A model generated the notes under the pieces. That model saw only the letters and a list, made by a program, of their open reading frames with translations, did no database searches and was not told the origin of the DNA. Positions 35,242-45,014 of a stretch of 64,000 nucleotides of DNA are shown piece after piece (position 1 is the first letter of the stretch; every line of letters begins with the position of its first letter). The DNA comes from M3007 sp044230315 (GTDB lineage: Bacteria > Bacteroidota > Bacteroidia > Chitinophagales > Saprospiraceae), in contig JBGARJ010000010.1 in NCBI GenBank assembly GCA_044230315.1, forward strand, positions 62,001 to 126,000. The letters are read 5' to 3'. A program made the translations under genes and the position numbers.

Positions 35242-38031
35242 TCACTCTTTCACAAGCCGCTTGACCATTGGCGCCTGGTTTTTGGCCGTTGCGCGCACGA
35301 AATAAACGCCTGCTGGCAGCGTACTCAGGTTGAATTCGGCCCAACTGGCCTCCTGCGACACGGGCTGAAGGTCAATTGACCGGCCGTTCAAATCATATAA
35401 GCCTATTCCGGTAAAGCCGTCGGCCGCTGCCGGTTCAAACCATACTTGCACGCGACTACTGGTTGGGTTGGGGAAAATCTGCAACGCCGGGCCTTCGGTT
35501 GTCTCGGCGCCTGCGGCTGGAAACAGGACGGATACTCCGGAGCCGGCTGGCAAAGGCTCCGGAGTGGCATCATAGGCATTGAGGTATGCCGGCGTATTGA
35601 TATTCAGAATATCCGTATAGTTCGAAAAATTATTGGAACCTGAACAACGCGTCCTTACCCGCACCTGATACGTACTGTTGGGTTGGAGGTGGGTAATTTG
35701 TACCACTGTTGCAGGCAGGTTTAAAAAGGTAATCCAATTGTTGGAAGCCACCGGTTTAATCTGCAAGTCGTATCCGGTTGCCCCTGCTACGGAACTCCAA
35801 CTGATGATTGCCGAAGTTGCCGCTACGTAATTGAGGGTAAAATTGGCGGGCGTCGGGCAGGTGGTGCCTGTTCCGCCCCCACCGGAGCCCGGCGTGCTGA
35901 ACGTAGTAGTGGCCGAAGATGAATTTCCACTGCTGCAAATTGCACGCACACGGACATCGTATGCGGTACTGGCGGTCAATCCGTTGAGGGCGTAGGTAGT
36001 GTTGCTGATGTTGATCGCCCCGCTCCAGAACGAGGCGCTGCTTTGTTTGTAATACAATTGGTAATAGATGGCTCCGGATACCGGGCTCCAACTCACGGTA
36101 GCCGTGGAAACGGAGTTGGCCGACGCCGACAAATTACCTGGTATGCCGCAAGCCGAACCGCCTCCGGCCCCCGGTGTGGTGAAACTGGAACTGGCATAAC
36201 CGGATGTAGTGCCGGAGCATGCCGCAGCGACCCGGACATTGTACGTAGTGCCGGCCGCTAGAGCCGAAAGCGTATAGGTTGTGGTCAAGAGGTTGATGGG
36301 CGTACTCCACAAACTGGCGCTGGCTGTTTTGTACGACAATTGGTAACTATTTGCACCGCTGACGCTTCCCCAACTGATCACGGCCGATGCGGACGTTGTA
36401 GCGGTCGCCGACAGGTTGGCGGGTGTGCCGCAACTCGTACCGCCTCCGCCTCCGCCTGAACTGCCGGTGATAAAGATTACGCCTAAGCTGAATTCGGAAA
36501 CTGTGCTGCCGCAATTGGATTGGAGCCGCACTTCAATTTCATCGTTGACTGGCAGGCTGGTGATGGTATATGGGCTGGTAGCATTATTGGCAGCAGCCCA
36601 GGCGGGGGCGCCTACCGCGCGCCACTGCACGGTATAACTGCTCGCGTTACCCGTACCCGTCCACGACACCACCGCACTGTTACCGGTAATATTGGTCACT
36701 GTTATATTACCGGGAGCCGGGCAGTTGTTCAACGGCGCGCAAGCACCCGGCAGGCACGACGCTGCACTGACGGAAGCACGGATTTTGTTGCCGGGCAACG
36801 GGCCGAATCCATTGTTGAAATTAATACCGTAGTTGGTCAAATGGCAATAACTCATGATCGTGCCGCCATTGACCGGCGCTGGCCCCGGCGGGCACCCGCC
36901 CTCCGTAGTAAAGCAATTATCAATTGCGCCGCCCGGCCAGGTGCACGACTGGGTATGCGGCGAGCCCAGGTTGTGGCCCATTTCGTGGGTCAACACCTCC
37001 ACCGTCCATGAATAGGTGGGCACGGTGGCATAGGAGGTGTTGATATCGCTGAATGCGTAGGCATAAGATGGCAGACACAATGCCCCCACATAGGCGATAC
37101 CGCCCAGGTTGTTACCACCAATGCCGACCAGGTGGGCAATATCGCCGTTATAACTTTTGCGGAGGGTTTTGAACTGATTGAGTGCTGTGCTGCTGCTGCT
37201 TACGCTGTAATTGTCGGAGGTTACCCAGACAAATATTTCCGAAAGCATGGTATTGATCTGTTCGTTGGCGTAAAGCGTGGCAAGCTGGTTGAACGCCCCC
37301 GCCAGGTAATCAACCGTGGCTTGTACCGAACCTTTGTTTTGAAACAACTCGTAATCGCATTCCCAATAAGCGCGAACGCAGCCACTGACTTCCGGATGTG
37401 CTGCCGATGGTTTGGGCCCGGGCACGCCGGTATCCAGTGCCGTACAGGAGAACTGGTTGCGGTCAGTCAGATCCTGATCGGAATACAGGATGTAGTCTTT
37501 TGTATTTCCGGGCCGATCCAGGCGCCCCAACACCAAATTACCGTAATGGTCGTCTGCAATCAGCCCCATTATTTCGCCGCTGCAAAAACTGAACGCTGCC
37601 ATTGAATGGTTGTCGCCCCGGATAGCGCCCCTGTAGTGTCGTGCAGGCAAATAATCGACCGCCTGGCCGTCGGAAAGGCTGGTGACCACCGAAAAATCGG
37701 CCGTAAATACCGGGGTTTCGAGCAGGTCGAGGGTCAGCATCTGATCATGATAGGGGATTTGGAGGGTGAGGGCGGAGGGTAGAGTGGCGTTGCGGTTGGC
37801 TGACTGCGCAACGTCGAGCGAAAGAAACTGCGCCGAAGGAGCAAAACGGGAGGCGGTTTCGCTGCGAGTCGCGGCCGGCGAGAAAAAGCCTACCGCTTCG
37901 AAGCGCCCGCCCGCGTCGCCGAATTGCTGTACAGCGGCAGCAACGGGCAGGGTATTGGATTGAGCATGGAGTGTACACAAACCCGCTGACAGCCAAAGCG
38001 CTGCCAGGGTGAAAAACCGAAGGCAATACAT
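35242..38031 (-). CDS. Secreted reprolysin-like metalloprotease with FN3 domains and T9SS sorting domain
   Basis: A 929-residue exported metalloprotease. Start: ATG complementary to 38029-38031, with signal peptide (FFTLAALWLSAGLCTLHAQ). The longer frame is rejected. The zinc site is VLTHEMGHNLGSPH with His349, His353 and His359, the metzincin pattern; the Met-turn is GGTIMSYCHL. Four or so fibronectin type III domains follow (about 455-830), separated by Gly-rich linkers. The C-terminal domain (LQIFPNPTSSRVQVWFEPAA ... LYDLNGR ... LPAGVYFVRATA) is a type A T9SS sorting signal. Expected outside the cell or on its surface, degrading proteins. Confidence 0.93.
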   Translation of the reverse strand: MYCLRFFTLAALWLSAGLCTLHAQSNTLPVAAAVQQFGDAGGRFEAVGFFSPAATRSETASRFAPSAQFLSLDVAQSANRNATLPSALTLQIPYHDQMLTLDLLETPVFTADFSVVTSLSDGQAVDYLPARHYRGAIRGDNHSMAAFSFCSGEIMGLIADDHYGNLVLGRLDRPGNTKDYILYSDQDLTDRNQFSCTALDTGVPGPKPSAAHPEVSGCVRAYWECDYELFQNKGSVQATVDYLAGAFNQLATLYANEQINTMLSEIFVWVTSDNYSVSSSSTALNQFKTLRKSYNGDIAHLVGIGGNNLGGIAYVGALCLPSYAYAFSDINTSYATVPTYSWTVEVLTHEMGHNLGSPHTQSCTWPGGAIDNCFTTEGGCPPGPAPVNGGTIMSYCHLTNYGINFNNGFGPLPGNKIRASVSAASCLPGACAPLNNCPAPGNITVTNITGNSAVVSWTGTGNASSYTVQWRAVGAPAWAAANNATSPYTITSLPVNDEIEVRLQSNCGSTVSEFSLGVIFITGSSGGGGGGTSCGTPANLSATATTSASAVISWGSVSGANSYQLSYKTASASLWSTPINLLTTTYTLSALAAGTTYNVRVAAACSGTTSGYASSSFTTPGAGGGSACGIPGNLSASANSVSTATVSWSPVSGAIYYQLYYKQSSASFWSGAINISNTTYALNGLTASTAYDVRVRAICSSGNSSSATTTFSTPGSGGGGTGTTCPTPANFTLNYVAATSAIISWSSVAGATGYDLQIKPVASNNWITFLNLPATVVQITHLQPNSTYQVRVRTRCSGSNNFSNYTDILNINTPAYLNAYDATPEPLPAGSGVSVLFPAAGAETTEGPALQIFPNPTSSRVQVWFEPAAADGFTGIGLYDLNGRSIDLQPVSQEASWAEFNLSTLPAGVYFVRATAKNQAPMVKRLVKE

Positions 38032-38418
38032 AAAATCGATATTTAAGGATGAATAGAAACGTACTTGCCGGATTAGGATTAAGAACATCTTTGGAGCGAA
38101 GTGATGAAAATCCAAAGGTGCCCTGACAGACATGCTGCGTATTTGGGGAGATCGCGACAACTGTTATGCGCGATCGTAATGCCGGTTAAACGGCTGCCGG
38201 CAGCTGCTATTTCCCGCCTCGCGAAAATTTAACAGCACACCAGTGTTAAACGGGTTGAATTCGAAAAAATGCGCACCGGACGTGTTTTGCCGCAGCGAAC
38301 AATACGTACCTTCGCGCTGTTTTCAGCACCCTGATTAACCGGATGCTCCTGCATGGTTCCTGCCCATTATTTTTCAATGTTTCACCACCACAACGCGTGA
38401 CCAATTTTCTTTTCCACG
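38032..38418. other. Divergent promoter region before gcvP and the metalloprotease
   Basis: This is 387 bp between divergently transcribed genes. It contains a good Bacteroidota promoter candidate for gcvP (38286-38314). I looked for a glycine riboswitch and saw no tandem aptamer. An inverted repeat at AACAGCACACCAGTGTTAA is weak. No gene is supported. Confidence 0.5.
38286..38314 (+). promoter_or_regulatory. gcvP: Candidate sigma-A type promoter for gcvP
   Basis: TTTG at 38286-38289 and TACCTTCG at 38307-38314 (one mismatch from TAnnTTTG) are separated by 17 bp, close to the Bacteroidota optimum. The start codon is 105 bp downstream. Confidence 0.5.
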
Positions 38419-41283
38419 ATGAGTCAATTTCCGCACCCCGACCGGTTTGTTCGCCGGCATATCGGGCCTAACCAACATGATTTGAGCGAAATGCTCCGCA
38501 CCCTGCGTGTCAGTACGCTGGATCAACTGATCGACCAAACTGTACCTTCGTCCATCCGCCTGCCGCGGCCACTTGATCTCCCCGAAGCGCAGTCTGAATT
38601 CGAATATCTGCAGGAACTCAAGCAGACAGCACAACTCAACCGGGTAACCCGCAGCTATATCGGCATGGGGTATTACGGCACGATCACGCCCTCGGTCATT
38701 CTCCGCAACCTGTTTCAAAACCCGGGTTGGTACACCCAATACACACCGTATCAGGCTGAAATTGCACAGGGGCGTCTCGAGAGCCTGCTCAATTTCCAAA
38801 CCATGGTGAGCGATCTGACGGGCCTGCCCATTGCCAACGCCAGCCTGCTCGATGAAGGCACCGCCGCCGCCGAAGCCATGCACATGTTCTATGGCGAAAA
38901 AAACAAGCGCGCGCAGGGGGGTGAAGAAGCCGATGAGTTTTTTGTTGCCGATTCGGTTTTTCCGCAAACAATCGACGTGTTGAAGACCCGGGCCTTGCCG
39001 CAAAACATTCGGTTGGTGGTAGGCGACTGGCGGCAATACGAGTTTTCGGACAAAACCTTCGGCGCGCTGATCCAATACCCCAATATGCAGGGCGCCGTGG
39101 AGGATTACCGCGCTTTTGTTGAAAAAGCCAAAGCAAACGGTGCATTTGTTTGTGTCGCTTCCGATTTGCTGGCCCTGGCGCTCCTCCATGCCCCGGGCGA
39201 ATGGGGCGCCGATTGCGTAGTGGGTAATTCCCAGCGTTTTGGGGTTCCGATGGGGTATGGCGGTCCGCATGCCGCTTTTTTTGCTACAACCGACGAATTT
39301 AAACGGCAGATCCCGGGCCGGATCATCGGGGTATCGGTAGACCGCGACGGACGCCGCGCCCTGCGCATGGCGCTCCAAACCCGCGAACAACATATCCGCC
39401 GCGAAAAAGCAACTTCGAATATTTGCACCGCCCAGGCCCTCCTTGCAAACATGGCTGCCATGTACGCGGTGTACCACGGCCCGGAAGGTGTCCGGGGCAT
39501 TGCCAACCGGGCCCATACCATGGCCATGAGCCTGGCTAAAACCCTGGAAAAAGCCGGGTTCCGAATCGCACACCCGGCGTATTTCGACACTATTCGGATC
39601 GAAGCCGACACTGCCGCCATCGGCGCCCTGCGTGAAAAGGCGGAAAAAGCCGGCATCAACTTTTTTTACGATGCCACCGGCATCCAAGTCAGCATAGACG
39701 AAACCGTTACCGATGCGGATATCAATGACATCGCCGCCGTTTTTGGCGCCGGCCAGGTCCAACCGGCGAGTGGTCCGGCAATCCCTGCCGCACTGCGACG
39801 CCAAACAGACTACCTGACGCACCCGGTGTTTAATGCCTATTATACCGAGAGCGATATGATGCGCTATATCAAGCGCCTGGAAAACCGCGACCTTTCGCTG
39901 ATGCATTCGATGATCTCCCTGGGCTCCTGCACCATGAAATTGAATGCGGCCACCCAGATGATCCCGGTGAGTTGGGAACTTTGGGCTAATATTCACCCTT
40001 TTGCTCCCGCCTCCCAAACCGCTGGCTATCAAAAGATCATCCGCGAGTTGGAGCAATACCTGTGTGCGATTACCGGATTTGAAGCCTGTTCATTACAGCC
40101 CAATTCCGGCGCGCAGGGTGAATACGCCGGTTTGATGATTATACGGGCCTACCATGAAGCCAGAAATGAGTCGCACCGGAATATTGCCCTCATCCCATCA
40201 TCCGCACACGGTACCAACCCCGCCAGCGCAGTGATGGCCGGGATGGAGGTTGTGGTAGTGGCCTGCGATGAACGCGGGAATATCGATGTGGCTGACTTGC
40301 GGGCCAAAGCCGCTCAATACGCCGGCAATCTGGCGTGTCTGATGGTGACCTATCCATCTACGCACGGCGTCTTTGAAACGGCCATTCACGAGATTTGTGA
40401 GATCATCCATCAATACGGCGGCAAAGTGTATATGGACGGTGCAAATATGAATGCACAGGTTGGCCTGACCAGCCCGGCGATCATCGGCGCCGATGTTTGC
40501 CATTTGAACCTGCATAAAACGTTTGCTATTCCGCACGGCGGCGGCGGGCCGGGCATGGGCCCGATCTGTTGCAATGCCAGTTTGGCGCCCTACCTGCCCC
40601 GCCACGTATTTGCCGAAACGGGCGGCCGCGAGGGTACTACTGCCGTGAGCGCAGCCCCTTGGGGCAGTGCCAGCATCCTGCTGATCTCGTATGGTTATAT
40701 CAAAATGCTGGGTGGGCAGGGCGTTACCGATGCGACCAAATACGCAATTCTGAACGCCAACTATATCAAGGCAAGGCTGGAAGGCGCTTATCAGATTTTG
40801 TATGCGGGAGAACAAGGACGTTCGGCGCACGAACTTATTGTTGACTTACGACCCTTCAAAAACATAGTGAGCGCCGAAGATGTGGCCAAGCGGCTTATGG
40901 ACTATGGTTTCCATGCGCCCACGCTTTCCTTCCCCGTTGCCGGCACTATTATGATCGAACCAACCGAAAGTGAAAGCAAAGCCGAACTGGATCGTTTTTG
41001 CGATGCATTGCTGGCGATTCGCGGCGAGATCGACGAACTGGCGGCCGGACCCCACACCGAAGATAATGTGCTGCACAATGCGCCGCATACTATTGACGTG
41101 GTCAGTGCCGATCAGTGGAGTCACCCGTACAGCCGCGAGAAAGCCGCTTTCCCGTTACCATATCTGCGCCAGGGCTGGAAGTTCTGGGCAACAGTCGGGC
41201 GGATCGATCAGGCATTCGGTGACCGTAATTTGGTGTGCACTTGTCCGCCTATCGAGGATTATATTGTGGCAGAACAGGTATGA
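38419..41283 (+). CDS. gcvP: Glycine dehydrogenase (decarboxylating), P protein
   Basis: A 954-residue, single-chain P protein of the glycine cleavage system. It decarboxylates glycine with PLP and hands the aminomethyl group to the H protein. The start FVRRHIGPNQHDLSEMLRTL is typical. The PLP lysine is Lys700 in HLNLHKTFAIPHGGGGPG. Other conserved parts are SLGSCTMKLNAATQMIPV, PSSAHGTNPASAVMAG, and TAVSAAPWGSASIL. The two halves (about 1-450 and 451-954) correspond to the fused P1 and P2 subunits. GcvT, GcvH and Lpd genes are not adjacent, as in many Bacteroidota. A composite terminator follows. Confidence 0.97.
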   Translation: MSQFPHPDRFVRRHIGPNQHDLSEMLRTLRVSTLDQLIDQTVPSSIRLPRPLDLPEAQSEFEYLQELKQTAQLNRVTRSYIGMGYYGTITPSVILRNLFQNPGWYTQYTPYQAEIAQGRLESLLNFQTMVSDLTGLPIANASLLDEGTAAAEAMHMFYGEKNKRAQGGEEADEFFVADSVFPQTIDVLKTRALPQNIRLVVGDWRQYEFSDKTFGALIQYPNMQGAVEDYRAFVEKAKANGAFVCVASDLLALALLHAPGEWGADCVVGNSQRFGVPMGYGGPHAAFFATTDEFKRQIPGRIIGVSVDRDGRRALRMALQTREQHIRREKATSNICTAQALLANMAAMYAVYHGPEGVRGIANRAHTMAMSLAKTLEKAGFRIAHPAYFDTIRIEADTAAIGALREKAEKAGINFFYDATGIQVSIDETVTDADINDIAAVFGAGQVQPASGPAIPAALRRQTDYLTHPVFNAYYTESDMMRYIKRLENRDLSLMHSMISLGSCTMKLNAATQMIPVSWELWANIHPFAPASQTAGYQKIIRELEQYLCAITGFEACSLQPNSGAQGEYAGLMIIRAYHEARNESHRNIALIPSSAHGTNPASAVMAGMEVVVVACDERGNIDVADLRAKAAQYAGNLACLMVTYPSTHGVFETAIHEICEIIHQYGGKVYMDGANMNAQVGLTSPAIIGADVCHLNLHKTFAIPHGGGGPGMGPICCNASLAPYLPRHVFAETGGREGTTAVSAAPWGSASILLISYGYIKMLGGQGVTDATKYAILNANYIKARLEGAYQILYAGEQGRSAHELIVDLRPFKNIVSAEDVAKRLMDYGFHAPTLSFPVAGTIMIEPTESESKAELDRFCDALLAIRGEIDELAAGPHTEDNVLHNAPHTIDVVSADQWSHPYSREKAAFPLPYLRQGWKFWATVGRIDQAFGDRNLVCTCPPIEDYIVAEQV

Positions 41284-41357
41284 GCCATTTTTCATTCGCC
41301 GATTAATTCCCGCATTTCAGGGGTTAATACCGGTTGACTGCACCAGATGCGCAACGC

Positions 41358-41402
41358 TGCCGGCTTGTTCGGGTCTATATACCCGATTAAGCCGGCATTT
41401 TT
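41358..41402 (+). terminator. Composite intrinsic terminator after gcvP
   Basis: Outer stem TGCCGGCTT (41358-41366) pairs with AAGCCGGCA (41389-41397), inner stem CGGGT (41370-41374) with ACCCG (41381-41385), followed by TTTTT. It is 75 bp after the gcvP stop. Confidence 0.85.
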
Positions 41403-41718
41403 GTTGCAGCTATGAAAACAACATTCCGCTCGATTGCTCTGGTAGTCGGCAATTCTGTTGGTCACCAAACGGGCCTAACAGGGCCGTTAAACACAAGGGA
41501 GATACCGCGCTCCCACAGACTGGAAACAGATCCGTGTTTCCAACTTTTCACTATGCTTTACCTGCCGGGCATTTCATTGCTCCGGAAAAGTACAGCCTTC
41601 CGCGACGTTATCGCGCGGAAGGCTGCAACTCATTTTTATGGCGCATCGTCCGAATGGGCTCGGTCAAACAGCCCTTTCGCCTAAGATAAACTTCACAGAA
41701 AGTTTGATTTGGTTACTC

Positions 41719-41750
41719 GCCCCGGCAAACGTGCCGGGGCAAATTTTTTT
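41719..41750 (+). terminator. Intrinsic terminator before hmgA 3' end
   Basis: GCCCCGGCA (41719-41727) pairs perfectly with TGCCGGGGC (41732-41740), loop AACG, followed by AAATTTTTTT. On the other strand the tail is GAGTAACC, so the plus strand is the likely direction. Confidence 0.8.
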
Positions 41751-41826
41751 GTACCAATCCGGCCTTTGTGTTGCTAGCCGGGCTAAACTGGTTTATTCGG
41801 TTCAGCCCGGAACAATCCAACCTGAT

Positions 41827-43011
41827 CTAGCGGCCTGAGCCGTTGGTGGATGCCGATTCGGGCAACCAGGAATGGTAATATTCGGGGTCTTCAATCCCTG
41901 CCGCATATTCCGTCAGCAGCAAGGGGCGGAAGGTATCTACCATGACCGCTAATTCACGGGTTTCTTTGGCGCCGATGCTTTTCTCTACTGTGCCCGGGTG
42001 TGGGCCGTGCGGAATACCGCCCGGATGCAAAGTGATCATCCCGCGCTCCACGTGTTTGCGGCTCATAAAATCACCGTCCACATAATACAGTACCTCATCC
42101 GAATCGATATTCGAGTGGTTATACGGCGCCGGAATAGCCATCGGGTGATAGTCGAAAAGGCGCGGCACAAAAGAACAAATGACAAAATTGTGCCCGTCGA
42201 AGGTTTGGTGGATGGGCGGCGGCATATGCACCCGTCCCGTTATCGGTTCAAAATTGTGGATAGAAAAAGCATAAGGATACACATAACCATCCCAACCGAT
42301 CAGATCGAAAGGGTGATTGAGATAATGGTAGGGATAAATGTTGTCCTGCTTTTTGATAAAGAACAGAAAGTCGCCCCGCTCATCGTGGGTTTCCAGATCA
42401 ACTGGTTTCCGGATATCGCGTTCACAGAACGGCGCATGTTCCATTAATTGCCCGAAGCTGTTTCGGTACCGTTTCGGCGTGGTAATGGGGCCGTAACTCT
42501 CGACAATCAGCAGGCGGTTGTCTTCCCCGTCAAATTCTATCTGATAGGTCGTCCCGCGCGGAACCACGAGGTAATCGCCGTACGAAAACGGCAGGTTACC
42601 ATACATCGTTCGCAACCGCCCGGTGCCCTCGTGAATAAAAATAACTTCGTCTGCGTCGGCATTTTTGTAATAATAATCGCGCATGCTTTGGCGCGGGGCG
42701 GCCAGGATAACTTTGCAGTCATTGTTGACCAAAACCGGTTTGCGCGATTTCAGGTAGTCGTCATCAGGCTTGATCTGAAAGCCTTTCAGGCAACGGTGTT
42801 TGAGTTGTTTGTCGTGTACGGTCCGCGGAGCCACGCTGAACGGTTCGCCGACCTGTACGATTTGGGTCGGGGCGTTGCAATGGTACAACAGGGCATAATT
42901 ATCGCTGAACCCTTCCGTGCTGAACAACTCTTCGTGGTACAACTCCCCGTTGGGCTTGCGGAATTGCGTATGCCGTTTAGGCGGGACATGGCCAAGGCTG
43001 TGGTAGTGCAT
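41827..43011 (-). CDS. hmgA: Homogentisate 1,2-dioxygenase
   Basis: A 394-residue HmgA-type ring-cleavage dioxygenase. It opens homogentisate to maleylacetoacetate in tyrosine and phenylalanine breakdown, using Fe2+. Conserved parts include the start MHYHSLGHVPPKRHTQFR, FIHEGTGRLRTMYGNLPFSY, and VPRGTTYQIEF. The iron and substrate region is VCSFVPRLFDY-like (VICSFVPRLFDYHP), PYNHSNIDSDEVLYYVDG and LHPGGIPHGPHPG, with the His and Glu ligands visible. It is a little shorter than the proteobacterial enzymes, as is usual in Bacteroidota. The downstream products fumarate and acetoacetate link it to the acetoacetyl-CoA synthetase nearby. It lies 54 bp from selU on the same strand. Confidence 0.93.
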   Translation of the reverse strand: MHYHSLGHVPPKRHTQFRKPNGELYHEELFSTEGFSDNYALLYHCNAPTQIVQVGEPFSVAPRTVHDKQLKHRCLKGFQIKPDDDYLKSRKPVLVNNDCKVILAAPRQSMRDYYYKNADADEVIFIHEGTGRLRTMYGNLPFSYGDYLVVPRGTTYQIEFDGEDNRLLIVESYGPITTPKRYRNSFGQLMEHAPFCERDIRKPVDLETHDERGDFLFFIKKQDNIYPYHYLNHPFDLIGWDGYVYPYAFSIHNFEPITGRVHMPPPIHQTFDGHNFVICSFVPRLFDYHPMAIPAPYNHSNIDSDEVLYYVDGDFMSRKHVERGMITLHPGGIPHGPHPGTVEKSIGAKETRELAVMVDTFRPLLLTEYAAGIEDPEYYHSWLPESASTNGSGR

Positions 43012-43065
43012 AGTAAAAATTTGTGAAGTTCGCAGTTTGCCCCGGGGGCGTTGGACGATCTGGTT

Positions 43066-44133
43066 TCAATCGGCCTCCAAAGTTACGCTTTTCCCGATTG
43101 CTGGTGGGTTAGCGTCGGCAAGGCGACGGCATGCGGCGGCTATGTGATCGGGATCGGCCGACGGAAACCGAAGTTTGTGAATATCCGGCGAAGAGTTATG
43201 CTCCAGGCCGTAACCGTACGTTTTGTCGTAATAGTAAAGGGCGATGGCAGCAGCAGCAGCGTAATTTTCCGATTGTACATGATCCAGTGCGGCCTTCAGT
43301 TGTTGGCCGCCCAGTTTTTTATCGATCCGCCGGAAGGCTTCCGCCAATTCGGTTTGGGAAACGCCCGTATAGTCGTCGACGAGGTTCCGGATGCGGCAGT
43401 CCAGCGGTATTTCAATATTAAAAAGCGGGGCAGCCTTCATTTTTTCCCAAAAACCGTCCGGAATAAAAACCCGCCCGATGCTCCGGCTCTCGTTTTCAAT
43501 CCAAACGCGGCGTTGTGGCTGTAGTGCCAAAACGGTTTCCAGCAATTCGTTTTCAAATTGTTCCACCGTCGGCTGCGGGCTTTCGCCAATAGCGCCGAAA
43601 GCCGAACCTTTGTGGTGGGCCAATGCTTCCAGGTCAATGATCTGTTCGCCTTGTTGCTGAAGCGCCTTCAAAATTTTGGTTTTGCCTGTGCCTGTTTGCC
43701 CGCCGATCACGATCATGGCGCATGGCCGCTGACTGAGTTCATGCAACACAAACTGGCGGTAGTTTTTGTAACCGCCGTCCAGGGTCAGCACATCAAACCC
43801 CGCTTGCCGGAACAACCAGGCCATACTTTGACTACGCTGCCCGCCGCGCCAGCAGTGCACGGCCAACCGGCGTTCGGGGGCCAGTTGTTGTGCCTGGCTT
43901 ACAAAAGTTTGCAATTTGGGTCCGACAATTTTCAAGCCGTGGAGCATCGCCTGTTCTTTTCCCGATTGCTTGTACAAGGTCCCGACCTCAGCGCGTTCTT
44001 CGTCGGTAAACAATGGAAAGGAAACCGCTCCCGGGATATGGCCCTGGCGGAATTCTCCGGGAGCGCGTACGTCCAATACAATCCTGGAGGAGCGCATGGC
44101 AAGAAATTCGGCTGGAGAAAGGTGCTGTTCCAT
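43066..44133 (-). CDS. selU: tRNA 2-selenouridine synthase (MnmH/SelU)
   Basis: A 355-residue protein with two parts. Residues 1-130 are a rhodanese domain with the catalytic Cys94 in LAVHCWRGGQRSQSMAW. Residues 135-355 hold a P-loop domain, IVIGGQTGTGKTKIL (about 142-155). The start is the ATG complementary to 44131-44133 (MEQHLSPAEFL); the frame runs far upstream but that part is antisense to intergenic sequence and the DUF2807 gene. SelU exchanges sulfur for selenium, through a geranylated intermediate, in the wobble uridine of tRNAs for Lys, Glu and Gln. No selD gene is adjacent, so selenium supply must come from elsewhere, or the protein works only as a geranyltransferase. Confidence 0.93.
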   Translation of the reverse strand: MEQHLSPAEFLAMRSSRIVLDVRAPGEFRQGHIPGAVSFPLFTDEERAEVGTLYKQSGKEQAMLHGLKIVGPKLQTFVSQAQQLAPERRLAVHCWRGGQRSQSMAWLFRQAGFDVLTLDGGYKNYRQFVLHELSQRPCAMIVIGGQTGTGKTKILKALQQQGEQIIDLEALAHHKGSAFGAIGESPQPTVEQFENELLETVLALQPQRRVWIENESRSIGRVFIPDGFWEKMKAAPLFNIEIPLDCRIRNLVDDYTGVSQTELAEAFRRIDKKLGGQQLKAALDHVQSENYAAAAAIALYYYDKTYGYGLEHNSSPDIHKLRFPSADPDHIAAACRRLADANPPAIGKSVTLEAD

Positions 44134-44151
44134 ATTATGGCCGCACAAAGA

Positions 44152-44184
44152 TAAAAAAGGGGCGGGACCCGCCGGTCCCGCCCC
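44152..44184 (-). terminator. Intrinsic terminator for the DUF2807 gene
   Basis: GGGGCGGGACC (44159-44169) pairs with GGTCCCGCCCC (44174-44184), loop CGCC. Read on the minus strand the stem is followed by TTTTTT. The stop of the DUF2807 gene is 38 bp away. Confidence 0.88.
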
Positions 44185-44221
44185 ACAAAATTGGACTACA
44201 AACGCAAGAGTTTTATCAAAA

Positions 44222-44848
44222 TTAGTTGTTGCGCACCTTGCCCGAACCTGAAATGGCTGTTTGGACAGGCCCATCCACGTGCAAGGTAACATCGCCCGAA
44301 CCATTGATCGCCACATCCGCCTCATGTCCGGCCAATGCTGCGGCATCCACATCTCCAGAGCCGCTGATCGCAATTTGCTGCCTTTCGGCTTTGCCTGAAA
44401 GTTTCATGTCGCTGGAGCCCGAAATATTGACCTCCAGGTGTTTTACTTCAAAGGATCCGGTAAAATTGCCCGAACCACTGCTGTTGAGTTCAAATTTGTC
44501 GCCTTTTATCGCCGACAGGACCTCGATGTCCGATGCGCCGCTGTTGCTCACGCTGAGCAGATTGCGGTAAGTGATCATGAGTTGGATGTGGCTTTTGCGG
44601 TACGTGCCTTTTTTCATCCGGATACCCAGGGTGTGGTCTTTGACCTCGGTAATAATGTCGTCCGGGCTGAGGCCGTCGGCTTCGATGGCTATCGATTCGG
44701 CGTCTCCTTCGCGAAGTGTGATTTTTTCAAAACCGCCGGAAATGGCAACGCCATCAAAAGTGGTCAGCGTACGGATGGTTTTATTCTGGGCAAATACGGC
44801 CATTTGAAACAAGGCAAATGCCAGGATCGATGCAGTTAGGTGGCGCAT
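44222..44848 (-). CDS. Head-GIN domain protein (DUF2807, putative autotransporter adhesin-like)
   Basis: A 208-residue exported protein. A signal peptide (ASILAFALFQMAVFAQ) is followed by the DUF2807 (head GIN) domain spanning nearly all the rest. The repeated beta-helix turns are visible: ELNSSGSGNFTGSFEVKH, LEVNISGSSDMKLSGKA, IAISGSGDVDAAAL, VAINGSGDVTLHV, AISGSGKV. The SGSGD repeats are typical. The family is abundant in Bacteroidota and its role is unknown; the fold suggests a surface or periplasmic beta-helix. It ends with the terminator above. Confidence 0.93.
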   Translation of the reverse strand: MRHLTASILAFALFQMAVFAQNKTIRTLTTFDGVAISGGFEKITLREGDAESIAIEADGLSPDDIITEVKDHTLGIRMKKGTYRKSHIQLMITYRNLLSVSNSGASDIEVLSAIKGDKFELNSSGSGNFTGSFEVKHLEVNISGSSDMKLSGKAERQQIAISGSGDVDAAALAGHEADVAINGSGDVTLHVDGPVQTAISGSGKVRNN

Positions 44849-45014
44849 TTTAATAGCATTATTTCATGAACGTTAGGAGCATTCTGGCCGATAGACACCG
44901 TCGCAGTGTGAAGGTTGCGTTAAAAAACGGGAATGCAGTACAGATTCTGCAGCGCAAACTATGTTGCCGGGAAGCGGCCCGAAGGCTAAATCAGGCACAT
45001 GACTTGCGGACAGA

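Larger units (their letters stand above)
41284..41826. other. Intergenic region with four stem-loops
   Basis: This is 543 bp between gcvP and the convergent hmgA-like gene. Structures in order are: a composite terminator at 41358-41402; a hairpin TGGAAACA/TGTTTCCA at 41521-41542; a 12-bp stem CAGCCTTCCGCG/CGCGGAAGGCTG at 41593-41625; and a terminator at 41719-41750. A 90-codon frame (41412-41684) covers these stems and looks non-coding. A terminated RNA of about 300 bases between the two terminators is possible. Confidence 0.4.

Noticed and set aside
38161..38418. Glycine riboswitch before gcvP
   Set aside because: I looked for a tandem aptamer-like layout and saw none; the gap is explained by two divergent promoters.
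38374..40056. A 560-codon minus-strand frame
   Set aside because: Antisense to the clearly conserved gcvP.
41412..41684. A 90-codon frame after gcvP
   Set aside because: It spans two strong stem-loops and begins within a terminator region; the composition does not look coding.
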